64,000 nucleotides of DNA, taken from assembly GCF_020010925.1 (NCBI RefSeq), contig NZ_JAGJBZ010000002.1, forward strand, positions 2,046,001 to 2,110,000, written 5' to 3'. The notes beneath the pieces are model-generated. The model was not told the DNA's origin, did no database searches, and saw only the letters and a list, made by a program, of their open reading frames with translations. Each line of letters begins with the position of its first letter. The first letter of the stretch is position 1. Below are positions 29,525 to 37,446 of the stretch, in pieces. The DNA is from Streptomyces griseiscabiei (GTDB lineage Bacteria > Actinomycetota > Actinomycetes > Streptomycetales > Streptomycetaceae). Made by a program: the position numbers and the translations under genes.

Positions 29525-29553
29525 AAGGTAGAACGCCGTTGGTTGCGGGTCAA
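29525..29553 (-). promoter_or_regulatory. Promoter for the transporter operon
   Basis: On the minus strand TTGACC (29553-29548) and TACCTT (29530-29525) are separated by 17 bases, 79 bp before the binding-protein start codon. Fits a vegetative promoter. Confidence 0.45.
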
Positions 29554-29574
29554 TGCCCTTGCTGTGCAAGCGCG

Positions 29575-29604
29575 TTGACAGTTGCGGAAGTGTGCTCCTA
29601 GCGT
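29575..29604 (+). promoter_or_regulatory. Promoter for the IclR gene
   Basis: TTGACA (29575-29580), 18-base spacer, TAGCGT (29599-29604). A palindromic GTGCGC-AGA-GCGCAC (29603-29617) and CCGTGCGCACGG (29620-29631) cover the -10 and start point, which indicates autorepression. Confidence 0.5.
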
Positions 29605-29631
29605 GCGCAGAGCGCACCGCCGTGCGCACGG
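29603..29631. promoter_or_regulatory. Tandem IclR operator candidates over the iclR start point
   Basis: Two abutting palindromes: GTGCGC-AGA-GCGCAC at 29603-29617 and CCGTGCGCACGG at 29620-29631. Further single GTGCGC copies occur at 29655 and 29685. They overlap the -10 region of the predicted iclR promoter. Confidence 0.5.
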
Positions 29632-29717
29632 AGCGCAGCGGGCACGCTTCAGCCGTGCGCATTCCGTGTGCGTTGTGTGTTTCCGTGCGCCGGCCGCGGT
29701 GCTTCCTGGAGGCGACG

Positions 29718-30578
29718 ATGCCTGATCGAGACCGGTTCGGCGCAGACCGCGCACCGCACTTCGTCCGGTCCTTCGAGCGGGGCCTCGCGGTCATCCGGGC
29801 CTTCGACGCCGAGCACCCCGCGCTGACCCTGAGCGAGGTCGCCCGCACCTGTGAGCTGACCCGGGCCGCCGCCCGCCGCTTCCTGCTCACCCTCGTCGAC
29901 CTCGGGTACGTCCACACCGACGGCCGGCTGTTCCGGCTGACCCCGCGCGTGCTCGAACTCGGCTACGCCTATCTCGCCGGACTCGCCCTCCCCGACCTCG
30001 CCGTACCGCATCTGGAGCGGCTGGTCGCGCAGGTGGGGGAGTCGTCCTCGCTGTGCGTCCTCGACGGCGACGACATCGTGTACGTGGCGCGGGTCAGCGC
30101 GTCCCGGATCATGACGGCGACCATCACCGTGGGCACCCGCTTCCCCGCCCAGGTCACCTCGGTCGGCCGGGTGATCCTCGCGCATCTGCCGGACGAGGAG
30201 ATCGACGCCCGGCTCGCCCGCGTCGTCCCCCATCCCTTCACCCGGCGCACCCTCACCTCCGCCGACCGGCTCAGGGCCGAGCTGCGGCGGATACGACGCC
30301 AGGGGTACGCCGTCGTCGACCAGGAACTGGAGGAGGGGCTCCGCTCGGTCGCCGCGCCCGTCCGGGACCGGGACGGCGAAGTGGTGGCCGCCGTGAACAT
30401 CCCCGTCCACGCCGGCCGCACCTCGGTCGAGTCGGTACGCCGCGACCTGCTGCCCCCACTGCTCGCCACCGTCGCCCGGATCGAGGCCGACCTGTGCGCG
30501 ACGGGGGCGGCGGCGAGGACGACGACGGGACACGGCACCGCCGTGCGCCCGTCGCTACAGGTCGAGCACCAGCCGTGA
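29718..30578 (+). CDS. IclR-family transcriptional regulator (PcaR/PobR type)
   Basis: Regulator of 286 residues. The N-terminal winged helix (LTLSEVARTCELTRAAARRFL, split here as LSEVARTCELTRAAARR) is followed by the IclR effector domain with VARVSASRIM, VGRVILAHL and DQELEEGLRSVAAPV, which matches the subgroup that senses protocatechuate or 4-hydroxybenzoate. ATG 29718 has CTGGAGG upstream. It is divergent from the importer genes, and its last 24 bases overlap the convergent reductase gene. It probably regulates both the importer and the Rieske oxygenase genes. Confidence 0.88.
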   Translation: MPDRDRFGADRAPHFVRSFERGLAVIRAFDAEHPALTLSEVARTCELTRAAARRFLLTLVDLGYVHTDGRLFRLTPRVLELGYAYLAGLALPDLAVPHLERLVAQVGESSSLCVLDGDDIVYVARVSASRIMTATITVGTRFPAQVTSVGRVILAHLPDEEIDARLARVVPHPFTRRTLTSADRLRAELRRIRRQGYAVVDQELEEGLRSVAAPVRDRDGEVVAAVNIPVHAGRTSVESVRRDLLPPLLATVARIEADLCATGAAARTTTGHGTAVRPSLQVEHQP

Positions 30579-31544
30579 CCCCTGGCACCGGGAGACACAG
30601 ATGAGCATGGTCTCCCCGGCCGCGCGCTCCTCGTCGGTGAGCACCGAGTCACGGTGGTCGGGGGTGCCCTCCAGGACGTCCGTCTCGCAGGTCCCGCAGG
30701 TGCCCTCCGCGCAGGAGTACAGCACCTCGACCCCGGCCGCCCGCACGGTGTCGAGCACGGAGACCCCGACGGGGACCGTGACGGTCTTCCCCGTACGCTC
30801 CAGCACGACCTCGAACTCGCTGTCCGGACCCGTCTCCTGCTCCTTGGGCCGGAACCGCTCGACCCGGAGCGCGGCGCCGGGGCACCGCTCCTCCACCGCG
30901 TCGAGCAGCGCGCCGGGCCCGCAGCAGTAGACGAGGGTGTCCTCGGGCAGCCCGTCCAGCACGGACCCGAGGTCCAGCAGCCCCGTCTCGTCCTGCGGGG
31001 CGACGGTCACCCGGTCGCCGTACGCGTCCAACTCGGCCCGGAACGCCATGGATTCACGGTTGCGCCCGCCGTACAGCAGGGACCACTCCGCACCCGCCGC
31101 CTCGGCCGCGGCCAGCATCGGCAGGATGGGCGTGATGCCGATGCCGCCGGCCACGAACCGGTAGCGGGGCACCGGTTCCAGGGCGAAGTTGTTGCGCGGC
31201 CCGCGCACCCGGACCTTGTCGCCCGCCGCCAACTCCGTGTGCACATAGGCCGATCCGCCGCGCCCGTCGGGCTCCCGCAGGACCCCGATGCGCCATGTCG
31301 AGCGGTCCGCCGGATCACCGCACAGCGAGTACTGGCGCTCCAGCTCCGGCCCCAGCAGCACATCGATGTGCGCGCCCGGCTCCCAGCCGGGCAGTTCCTC
31401 GCCGAGCGGGTGCCGGAGCGTGAGGGCGAGCACGCCGTCGGCGGCGAACTCGCGCCCCTCGACGACGAGTTCGGCCTCGTAGACGGCCGAGGCGGCGGAC
31501 GCGGGGGCGGACGTGGAGGCGGGGGCGGACGTGGAGGCGGTCAT
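30555..31544 (-). CDS. VanB/PDR-type oxidoreductase (Rieske oxygenase reductase)
   Basis: Electron-transfer partner of the Rieske oxygenase, 329 residues. Order of domains: flavin-binding barrel with RQYSLCGD, NAD(P)H domain with VAGGIGITPILPM, and a C-terminal plant-type [2Fe-2S] ferredoxin with CAEGTCGTCETDV plus a final Cys in ICVSRC. This is the architecture of phthalate dioxygenase reductase and VanB. ATG 31544 overlaps the stop of the 60-residue gene by four bases. A Ser/Ala/Pro-rich repeat (STSAPA) forms the first 20 residues. Confidence 0.9.
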   Translation of the reverse strand: MTASTSAPASTSAPASAASAVYEAELVVEGREFAADGVLALTLRHPLGEELPGWEPGAHIDVLLGPELERQYSLCGDPADRSTWRIGVLREPDGRGGSAYVHTELAAGDKVRVRGPRNNFALEPVPRYRFVAGGIGITPILPMLAAAEAAGAEWSLLYGGRNRESMAFRAELDAYGDRVTVAPQDETGLLDLGSVLDGLPEDTLVYCCGPGALLDAVEERCPGAALRVERFRPKEQETGPDSEFEVVLERTGKTVTVPVGVSVLDTVRAAGVEVLYSCAEGTCGTCETDVLEGTPDHRDSVLTDEERAAGETMLICVSRCQGSRLVLDL

Positions 31545-31723
31545 GAGCTGTTCCCTTGCGGCTCGTGTCCCTGGGGGTGGGCGAGCATCCACTCCCACAT
31601 CTCGATGGGGTCCTGCGCGGTGTGTTCCCGCCCGCAGTGACAGGTCCCGTGCAGGATGTCCGTGCCCGGCAGCCAGTCGATGCGGTAGACCTCGCCGGTC
31701 CCGAACGTGGGCGGTGTACTCAC
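31541..31723 (-). CDS. 60-residue CHC-motif protein between oxygenase and reductase
   Basis: Small protein of 60 residues, too short for most gene finders. GTG 31723 overlaps the oxygenase stop (GTGA), and its own stop overlaps the reductase start (ATGA), so it is translationally coupled to both, which is strong evidence that it is real. It contains HGTCHCGREH, a possible metal site, and WEWMLAHPQGHE. No known domain; it could be an assembly factor or a small electron-transfer or stabilising subunit. Confidence 0.75.
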   Translation of the reverse strand: MSTPPTFGTGEVYRIDWLPGTDILHGTCHCGREHTAQDPIEMWEWMLAHPQGHEPQGNSS

Positions 31724-32784
31724 TGGACCTGCTCCACCGGCTTCTCGCCCTGCTCGACCAGCCGCGCGAGGATCCGCCGGGCCGCGAGCCCACCGGTGTC
31801 GATGTTGATGCTCAGCTCCTGGTAGCCGGTGCGCTCCGAGCCCAGCGTCTTCTGGAGCAGGTTCAGCGCGACGACGTCCTGCATGACGACCGTGTGGTTG
31901 TTGCCCTTGAGGAACTCGGTGACCTCGTCGCTCTCGGTGGCCCAGTCCCGGGAGACCATCCAGAAGTCGTACACCTTGCCGTCCGTGGACGGGGTGATCG
32001 CGTAGGTGATCTCGGTGTGGAAACCGTTCGGGTCGCTGCCGTCCGCCTCCGGGACCACGCCCACCGGGGCGATCCGGCTGTGCAGCAGATACAGGCACGG
32101 GGCGAAGTACTCGATGTCCTGCCAGCGGGTGATCCGGCCCTCGATGCCGGTCGACTTCGCGTAGAACGGCGGGCACTCGGCGTCGTCCATGTGCCGGCTC
32201 ACCCGCACCACCCCGGCGCCCTCGTCGACCTCGGTGGTGATCGGTGTCTCCGCGACCTCGGGGGTGCCGATGTAGCCGCCGTGCAGATACGTCTCGTGGG
32301 AGAGGTCGAGCAGGTTGTCGACGAGGAGCCCGTAGTCGGCGTCGATCGGCTCCATACCGCGTACGGTCGTCCAGCCCGGGGCGGCCAGGTGCTTCGCGCG
32401 CGGGATGGTCCCCGCGTCGGCGAGCGCCGGGTCGCCTATCCACACCCAGATCAGCGAATCCTGCTCCACCACCGGGTACGAGGCCACCCGCGCGGTCCGC
32501 GGTATCCGCTTCTGCCCCGGCACGTACACACAGGCGCCGGTCGTGTCGTACGTGAAGCCGTGGTACCCGCACACGATCCGGTCCCCGTCCAGCCCGCTCT
32601 CCGACAGCGGGTACCGGCGGTGCACACACCGGTCGTGCAGCGCGACCGGCGTGCCCTCCTCCTCGGTCCGGTAGAACACCAGCGGCTCCCCGAGGATCGT
32701 CCGGCCGAGCAGCTCCCGCCCGACCTCTTCGGCGTAGGCGGCGACGTACCACTGATTCCTGGCGAAGGCGGTGGTGTGAGGCAT
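31720..32784 (-). CDS. Rieske non-heme iron oxygenase, vanillate O-demethylase-like
   Basis: Oxygenase component of 354 residues, the length of VanA. The Rieske centre is CVHRRYPLSESG followed by CGYHG (C-x-H ... C-x2-H), and the mononuclear iron site is in NLLDLSHETYLHG with a later Asp. ATG 32784 is preceded by a weak ribosome site. VanA converts vanillate to protocatechuate and formaldehyde with electrons from VanB, and the downstream genes encode such a reductase. Other methoxy- or carboxy-aromatics are possible substrates. The product protocatechuate would feed the pca operon found at 45140-51685. Confidence 0.85.
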   Translation of the reverse strand: MPHTTAFARNQWYVAAYAEEVGRELLGRTILGEPLVFYRTEEEGTPVALHDRCVHRRYPLSESGLDGDRIVCGYHGFTYDTTGACVYVPGQKRIPRTARVASYPVVEQDSLIWVWIGDPALADAGTIPRAKHLAAPGWTTVRGMEPIDADYGLLVDNLLDLSHETYLHGGYIGTPEVAETPITTEVDEGAGVVRVSRHMDDAECPPFYAKSTGIEGRITRWQDIEYFAPCLYLLHSRIAPVGVVPEADGSDPNGFHTEITYAITPSTDGKVYDFWMVSRDWATESDEVTEFLKGNNHTVVMQDVVALNLLQKTLGSERTGYQELSINIDTGGLAARRILARLVEQGEKPVEQVQ

Positions 32785-33233
32785 GGCGATCCCGTCCCTG
32801 AGAACCCTGAGAACCCGGTGTGCGGAGCCGTGTCGCCCCGCGTGCCACCACATTCCTGAGCGGGCCCGGGGTCGGGCAATACCGCTTCCGTCAGACGGAA
32901 GGACCGCTTTGCCCGGCCGTGGCGCGCCCGCCCGGCGCTGTTCGCGCGGTGGACCCCGACGTGTCACACCCGCGCCACGGACCCTTCCCCGGCGTTCGTT
33001 CCTCTTGGACCATTCCCCGGGGGTGCTTCGAGAGTCCCGCACAGTGCCTGGGGCGCCCGGCACGCACCCTCGCCGCACCGGCCAAAGACCCAAGTAGCTC
33101 CGCTACGAGGGCCTTCGTCCGGCACGCCGAGGGCACGCACCGGACACCCCAGGCACCGCACAGGACTCTCGAAGCACCCCCGTCGCGCAGGTCACATCCG
33201 ACGCACCACGTCAGGACAAGAGGTCTTCCACCC
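32785..33233. other. 449-bp intergenic region between the Rieske operon and phospholipase C
   Basis: No convincing gene on either strand. It contains the 165-nt inverted repeat at 33018-33182 (listed separately) and the divergent promoters of both neighbours, which I could not place with confidence. Confidence 0.6.
33018..33182 (-). ncRNA. Long structured RNA/palindromic element, hairpin predicted on minus strand
   Basis: Outer arms 33018-33072 and 33128-33182 pair over 55 positions; an inner stem brings the total to 77 pairs around a GGA loop (GTAGC-GGA-GCTAC at the tip). Read as DNA the outer arms have ten mismatches and the inner stem four, but every one is C/A or A/C on the plus strand and so becomes a G-U pair if the minus strand is transcribed. 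The hairpin would lie 234 nt before the Rieske oxygenase start codon, in its leader or as a separate RNA. An 18-base piece of the arm recurs at 52403-52420. No promoter could be assigned. Confidence 0.6.
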
Positions 33234-35279
33234 ATGCCTGAAGTCAACCGGCGGCGATTCCTCCAGGTCGCGGGCGCCACAACGGCGTTCAGCGCACTGT
33301 CGGCCAGTATCCAGCGGGCCGCGGCGCTGCCCGCGCACCACCGTTCCGGCACGATCGAGGACGTCGAGCACATCGTCGTCCTGATGCAGGAGAACCGGTC
33401 CTTCGACCACTACTTCGGCGCGCTGAGAGGGGTACGCGGCTTCGGCGACCCGCACCCGGTGACGCTGGACAACGGCAGGAGCGTGTGGCACCAGTCGGAC
33501 GGCACGAAGGACGTGCTGCCGTTCCACCCCGAGGCCGACGATCTCGGGATGCAGTTCCTGGAGGGCCTGCCGCACAGCTGGCCGGACGGGCACGCCGCCT
33601 ACAACGGCGGCAAGTACGACAGGTGGGTGCCCGCCAAGGGCACCACGACCATGGCGTATCTGACCCGCGAGGACATCCCGTTCCACTACGCCCTCGCCGA
33701 CACGTTCACCGTGTGCGACGCCTACCACTGCTCGTTCATCGGCTCGACCGACCCCAACCGCTACTACATGTGGACCGGGTACACGGGCAACGACGGCAAG
33801 GGCGGCGGCCCCGTCCTCGGCAACGACGAACTCGGCTACGGCTGGACCACCTACCCCGAGCGCCTCGAAGCGGCCGGGGTCTCCTGGAAGATCTACCAGG
33901 ACATCGGCGACGGCCTGGACGCGGCCGGCTCCTGGGGCTGGATAGCGGACGCCTACCGGGGCAACTACGGCGACAACTCGCTGCTGTACTTCAACAAGTA
34001 CCGCGACGCCAAGCCCGGCGACCCCTGGTACGACAAGGCCCGCACCGGTACGGACGCCAAGGCCGGCGACGGCTACTTCGACCTGCTCAAGGCCGACGTG
34101 AAGGCCGGGAAGCTGCCGCAGATCTCCTGGATCGCCGCGCCCGAGGCGTTCTCCGAGCACTCCAACTGGCCCTCGAACTACGGCGCCTGGTACATCTCCC
34201 AGGTCCTCGACGCGCTGACCTCCGACCCGGCGGTCTGGGCGAGGACGGCCCTGTTCATCACCTATGACGAGAACGACGGCTTCTTCGACCACCTCGTGCC
34301 GCCGCTCCCGCCGCGCGACGCGGCCCACGGCAGGTCCACGGTCGACGTCTCCCTCGACCTCTACCAGGGCGACGCCAACCGGGTCGCCGGGCCGTACGGT
34401 CTCGGCCCGCGCGTCCCGATGCTGGTCGTCTCGCCCTGGAGCAAGGGCGGTTACGTCTGCTCGGAGACCCTCGACCACACCTCGATCCTGCGGTTCATGG
34501 AGCGCCGGTTCGGGGTGAAGGAGCCGAACATCTCGCCGTGGCGGCGGGCCGTCTGCGGTGATCTGACCTCGGCGTTCGACTTCTCCCGCAAGGACAGCCG
34601 GCCGGCCGCGCTGCCCGGCACCGACGCGTACGAGCCGCAGGACCGGGAGCGGCACCCCGACTACAGGCCCGCCGTCCCGGCGGACCCGAGCATGCCGAGG
34701 CAGGAGCGGGGGTCGCGTCCCGCCCGGCCGCTCAAGTACGCGCCCAGGGTGGACGGTTCGGCCGATCCCGGGGCCGGGACCCTCACCCTCACGTTCGCCT
34801 CCGGCGGCAGGGCGGGCGCGGCGTTCCTGGTCACCTCCGGCAACCGTACGGACGGGCCGTGGACGTACACGACCGAGGCGGGCAAGGCCGTGTCGGACAC
34901 ATGGAGTTCCGCGGCCTCCGGCGGCTCGTACGACCTCACTGTGCACGGGCCGAACGGCTTCCTGCGGGTCTTCCAGGGGCCGGGGAGGACGCGTGGGCCC
35001 GAGGTCACCGCGCGGCACGTCGGCGACGACGTGGAGCTGACCTTCACCAACAAGGGCTCCGCGGCGGTGAGCCTGAAGGTCGTCAGCGCGTACGGGGGAC
35101 GGTCCCGTACGGTCCGGGTGCGGGCCGGGGCGACCGTCCGGCAGACCGTCGAACTGCGGGCGAGCCGGCGGTGGTACGACCTGACGGTCACCGGCGGCGG
35201 GGGGTTCCTCCGGAGGTTCGCCGGACATGTGGAGAACGGGCGCGTCGGGGTGAGTGATCCGGCGCTGGGGCGGAGGTAG
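33234..35279 (+). CDS. Secreted phospholipase C, phosphocholine-specific
   Basis: Non-haemolytic-type phospholipase C, 681 residues. Signal: NRRRFLQVAG (twin-arginine, residues 4-13). The catalytic phosphoesterase domain shows QENRSFDHYFG, ADTFTVCDAYHCSFIG and TYDENDGFFDH. From about residue 500 two DUF756-type beta domains follow, as in this family. ATG 33234 has AAGAGG about ten bases upstream. It would release phosphocholine from phosphatidylcholine outside the cell. It is transcribed alone, away from the Rieske operon. Confidence 0.92.
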   Translation: MPEVNRRRFLQVAGATTAFSALSASIQRAAALPAHHRSGTIEDVEHIVVLMQENRSFDHYFGALRGVRGFGDPHPVTLDNGRSVWHQSDGTKDVLPFHPEADDLGMQFLEGLPHSWPDGHAAYNGGKYDRWVPAKGTTTMAYLTREDIPFHYALADTFTVCDAYHCSFIGSTDPNRYYMWTGYTGNDGKGGGPVLGNDELGYGWTTYPERLEAAGVSWKIYQDIGDGLDAAGSWGWIADAYRGNYGDNSLLYFNKYRDAKPGDPWYDKARTGTDAKAGDGYFDLLKADVKAGKLPQISWIAAPEAFSEHSNWPSNYGAWYISQVLDALTSDPAVWARTALFITYDENDGFFDHLVPPLPPRDAAHGRSTVDVSLDLYQGDANRVAGPYGLGPRVPMLVVSPWSKGGYVCSETLDHTSILRFMERRFGVKEPNISPWRRAVCGDLTSAFDFSRKDSRPAALPGTDAYEPQDRERHPDYRPAVPADPSMPRQERGSRPARPLKYAPRVDGSADPGAGTLTLTFASGGRAGAAFLVTSGNRTDGPWTYTTEAGKAVSDTWSSAASGGSYDLTVHGPNGFLRVFQGPGRTRGPEVTARHVGDDVELTFTNKGSAAVSLKVVSAYGGRSRTVRVRAGATVRQTVELRASRRWYDLTVTGGGGFLRRFAGHVENGRVGVSDPALGRR

Positions 35280-35331
35280 GGCGCCTGAGAGCTCGGGGGA
35301 CCTGTGATCGGGCGGCCCTGGCCGTACGTGG

Positions 35332-35400
35332 CTGAGCGCGCAGTTCCCCGCGCCCCTGGAGGCCTACGGCCCCAGGGGCGCGTCCTCCGCCGTCGCTCAG
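35332..35400. terminator. Hairpin between phospholipase C and EamA genes, with dispersed repeat core
   Basis: Stem CTGAGCG/CGCTCAG (35332-35338 with 35394-35400) and an upper stem of GCGCCCCTGG with its complement, tipped by GGCC-TAC-GGCC. It includes the GCGCAGTTCCCCGCGCCCCT core shared with 16430. The stop codon of the convergent EamA gene lies in the right arm. Likely terminates both genes. Confidence 0.6.
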
Positions 35401-36371
35401 AGCGGAGTCAGGTGTCCGGGGGGACCAGGCAGCAACGAGGGTTCCGTCGGGGCGTGGTGGGGCTCCAGGGCGAGGACGGCCGCCACGGGGTGCTCCTCGG
35501 TGAGGGGGGCGGGATCGGCCGGTCGGTCGGGGTCCATGGGCCGGATCACGACCTCCGGGGTCACCCGGGTCAGCAGCACCACGCCCCGCGCCGCGACCAC
35601 CGCCCCCGCCACGGCGAGCAGGACGCCGGCCACCCCGCCCCGCAGGCCCTCGCCGAGGAGGGAGAGACCGATCACGGCGGCGGCCAGCGGGTTCGAGAGG
35701 GTCACGACCGCGAGGGGCGCGCCCAGGCCCCCTCGGTACGCCGTCTGCGAGAGCAGCAGCCCGCCCACCGCGAACGCGGCGACCAGCAGGGCCACCACGA
35801 CGACCTCCAGGTCGAGGAGGGACCCCGAGCGGTCCGTCGCGGCGACCGTGACCGTCTGCGTGAGCGCGGAGGCCACACCCGAGGCCACGCCGGAGGCGCC
35901 GGCGTGGCGCAGTCCGGGCCTGGTGCCGGGCCGGGAGAGCAGACCGGCCAGGACGACGGTCGCACCGGCCACGGCGACGGCCTCCGGGAGACTCAGCACG
36001 TCGTCCGGGGCGGGCCCCGACGCGACGACCAGGATCGCCGCCAGCCCGGCCAGCGTGAGCGCGGTGCCCCGCCACTCGGTCGCGGTGACCCGCCGCCCGG
36101 CCACCCGCGCCCCGAGCGGCACCGCCGCCACCAGCGTGAGCGCGCCGAGCGGCTGCACGACGGTCAGGGGGCCGTACTTGAGCGCCACGACATGCAGCAG
36201 CGCGGCGCCCGCGTTCAGCGCGACCGAGGCCCACCAGGCACCGCTGGCGAGCATCCGCCGTACGCCGGCGTCGGCGCTGCGCGCGGCCAGCCGCTCCTGG
36301 GCCACGGCGGCGGTCGCGTAGCCGACGGCGGAGAGCAGCGAGAGGACGACGGCGACGAGGGTGGCGTTCAT
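35397..36371 (-). CDS. EamA/DMT-family transporter
   Basis: Ten-helix drug/metabolite transporter-type protein, 324 residues, with two EamA repeats (about 1-140 and 150-285) and a soluble Pro-rich C-terminal tail of about 45 residues. ATG 36371 overlaps the PAP2 gene stop by four bases (ATGA). The substrate is unknown. It appears to be under the same control as the PAP2 gene and so possibly under the TetR regulator. Confidence 0.85.
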   Translation of the reverse strand: MNATLVAVVLSLLSAVGYATAAVAQERLAARSADAGVRRMLASGAWWASVALNAGAALLHVVALKYGPLTVVQPLGALTLVAAVPLGARVAGRRVTATEWRGTALTLAGLAAILVVASGPAPDDVLSLPEAVAVAGATVVLAGLLSRPGTRPGLRHAGASGVASGVASALTQTVTVAATDRSGSLLDLEVVVVALLVAAFAVGGLLLSQTAYRGGLGAPLAVVTLSNPLAAAVIGLSLLGEGLRGGVAGVLLAVAGAVVAARGVVLLTRVTPEVVIRPMDPDRPADPAPLTEEHPVAAVLALEPHHAPTEPSLLPGPPGHLTPL

Positions 36372-37168
36372 CGGCCCGCTCCGGCCAGGACGGGCTCTTC
36401 GGCCGGTACGAGGGCCTTGGAGTGCTGCCCGGCGGTCGTGGCCGTCCGCTGCGGCAGCTGGATCACGGCGAGGGCGACGGCCAGCAGGCCACCGGCCACG
36501 ATCGCGTCCAGCCAGTAGTGGTTCGCGGTGCCGACGATCACGACCAGGGTCACCAGCGGATGCAGCAGCCACAGCCACCGCCGTCGGGAGCGGGTCGCGG
36601 CGATCAGCCCGATCGCGACCATCAGGGCCCAGCCGAAGTGCAGCGAGGGCATCGCCGCGAACTGGTTGGCCAGGGAGTCGGTCGACGGCGTCGCCGAGTA
36701 GACCGTCGGCCCGTACACCTGTCCGGTGTCGATCAGGTGCGCGCCGTCCAGCATCCGCGGCGGGGCCAGCGGGAACGCGAGGTGCAGCAGCAGGGCGGCG
36801 CCGGTGAGGGCGGCCAGGACCCGGCGTGCCCAGACGTAGTGCGCCGGGCGCCGCAGGTACAGCCAGACCAGGAAGGCCGCGGTGGCCGGGAAGTGGACGG
36901 TCGCGTAGTAGACGTTCGCGACGTGGACCAGCGTGTCGCCGTGCAGCAGGGCCTCCTGCACGGAGGCCTCGTCCGGCAGGCCGAGGGCACGCTCCCAGCT
37001 CCACACGTCGTGGGCGTTGCGGAAGGCCTCGGCGGTGTGGCCGTTGGCCAGCAGCCGTCCGAACTTGTAGACGAGGAAGAGCCCTGCGACGAGCAGGAAC
37101 TCACGGACGAGGGGCGGCCGCGCTATCGCGGCGGCCGGCTCTTCCACAGGCTCGGTGCGGCATTCCAT
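36368..37168 (-). CDS. PAP2-superfamily membrane phosphatase (AUR1-like)
   Basis: Six-helix membrane protein, 266 residues. Conserved PAP2/AUR1 motifs are MPSLHFGW (first catalytic His) and NHYWLDAIVAG (second His and Asp) in the last third. Actinobacterial homologues act as lipid phosphatases or inositol-phosphate transferases. ATG 37168 follows a G-rich ribosome site. The start lies 70 bp from the operator-like array, so it is divergently paired with the TetR gene. Confidence 0.82.
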   Translation of the reverse strand: MECRTEPVEEPAAAIARPPLVREFLLVAGLFLVYKFGRLLANGHTAEAFRNAHDVWSWERALGLPDEASVQEALLHGDTLVHVANVYYATVHFPATAAFLVWLYLRRPAHYVWARRVLAALTGAALLLHLAFPLAPPRMLDGAHLIDTGQVYGPTVYSATPSTDSLANQFAAMPSLHFGWALMVAIGLIAATRSRRRWLWLLHPLVTLVVIVGTANHYWLDAIVAGGLLAVALAVIQLPQRTATTAGQHSKALVPAEEPVLAGAGR

Positions 37169-37238
37169 CCCCCGGCCCTTTCACTGACGGCGCTGGTGGC
37201 GCTGGTTCCCTTGGCGGTACTGGCGAACGCGGATCGAT

Positions 37239-37414
37239 ACATCGATACGACCTCGTACCGGTACAGCTCCGTACCGGTACAGCCTCGTACCGATACGCGC
37301 TGGTACCGATACGAGAGTGTACCGATACGCCACTGTACCGAAACGACGGGGTATCGATACGGCACTGTACCGATACGTTGGCGTTCCGGTACAGTGGCGT
37401 ATCGACAGGCCTTT
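37239..37414. repeat. Array of ten 16-bp repeats with GTACCGATAC palindromic core
   Basis: Ten units start at 37255, 37271, 37287, 37303, 37319, 37335, 37351, 37367, 37383 and 37399, exactly 16 bp apart. The cores are GTACCGGTAC (twice), GTACCGATAC (four times) and close variants GTACCGAAAC, GTATCGATAC, GTTCCGGTAC and GTATCGACAG; the 6-bp spacers vary. A degenerate unit (ACATCGATAC) precedes them in phase at 37239. Each core is a palindrome or near-palindrome. The array fills the space between the PAP2 start and the TetR gene and is likely a cooperative operator for the TetR protein. Confidence 0.85.
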
Positions 37415-37446
37415 CGGCACGGGGACGACCGAAGGAGACACGGGTC

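Noticed and set aside
29553..29717. Longer IclR protein starting at 29553
   Set aside because: This stretch holds the predicted promoter and palindromes; ATG 29718 has a good ribosome site and fits the family length.
33192..35228. 678-codon open frame opposite phospholipase C
   Set aside because: Shadow of a motif-complete gene; no ribosome site at its start.
37255..37414. CRISPR array
   Set aside because: The period is 16 bp with 6-bp spacers and palindromic 10-bp cores; CRISPR spacers are far longer and no cas genes are present.
37181..37441. Short repeat-encoding open frames across the array, giving RYRY-type peptides
   Set aside because: The repeats create open frames in several phases by themselves; no ribosome sites, and the palindromic cores are better explained as protein-binding DNA.
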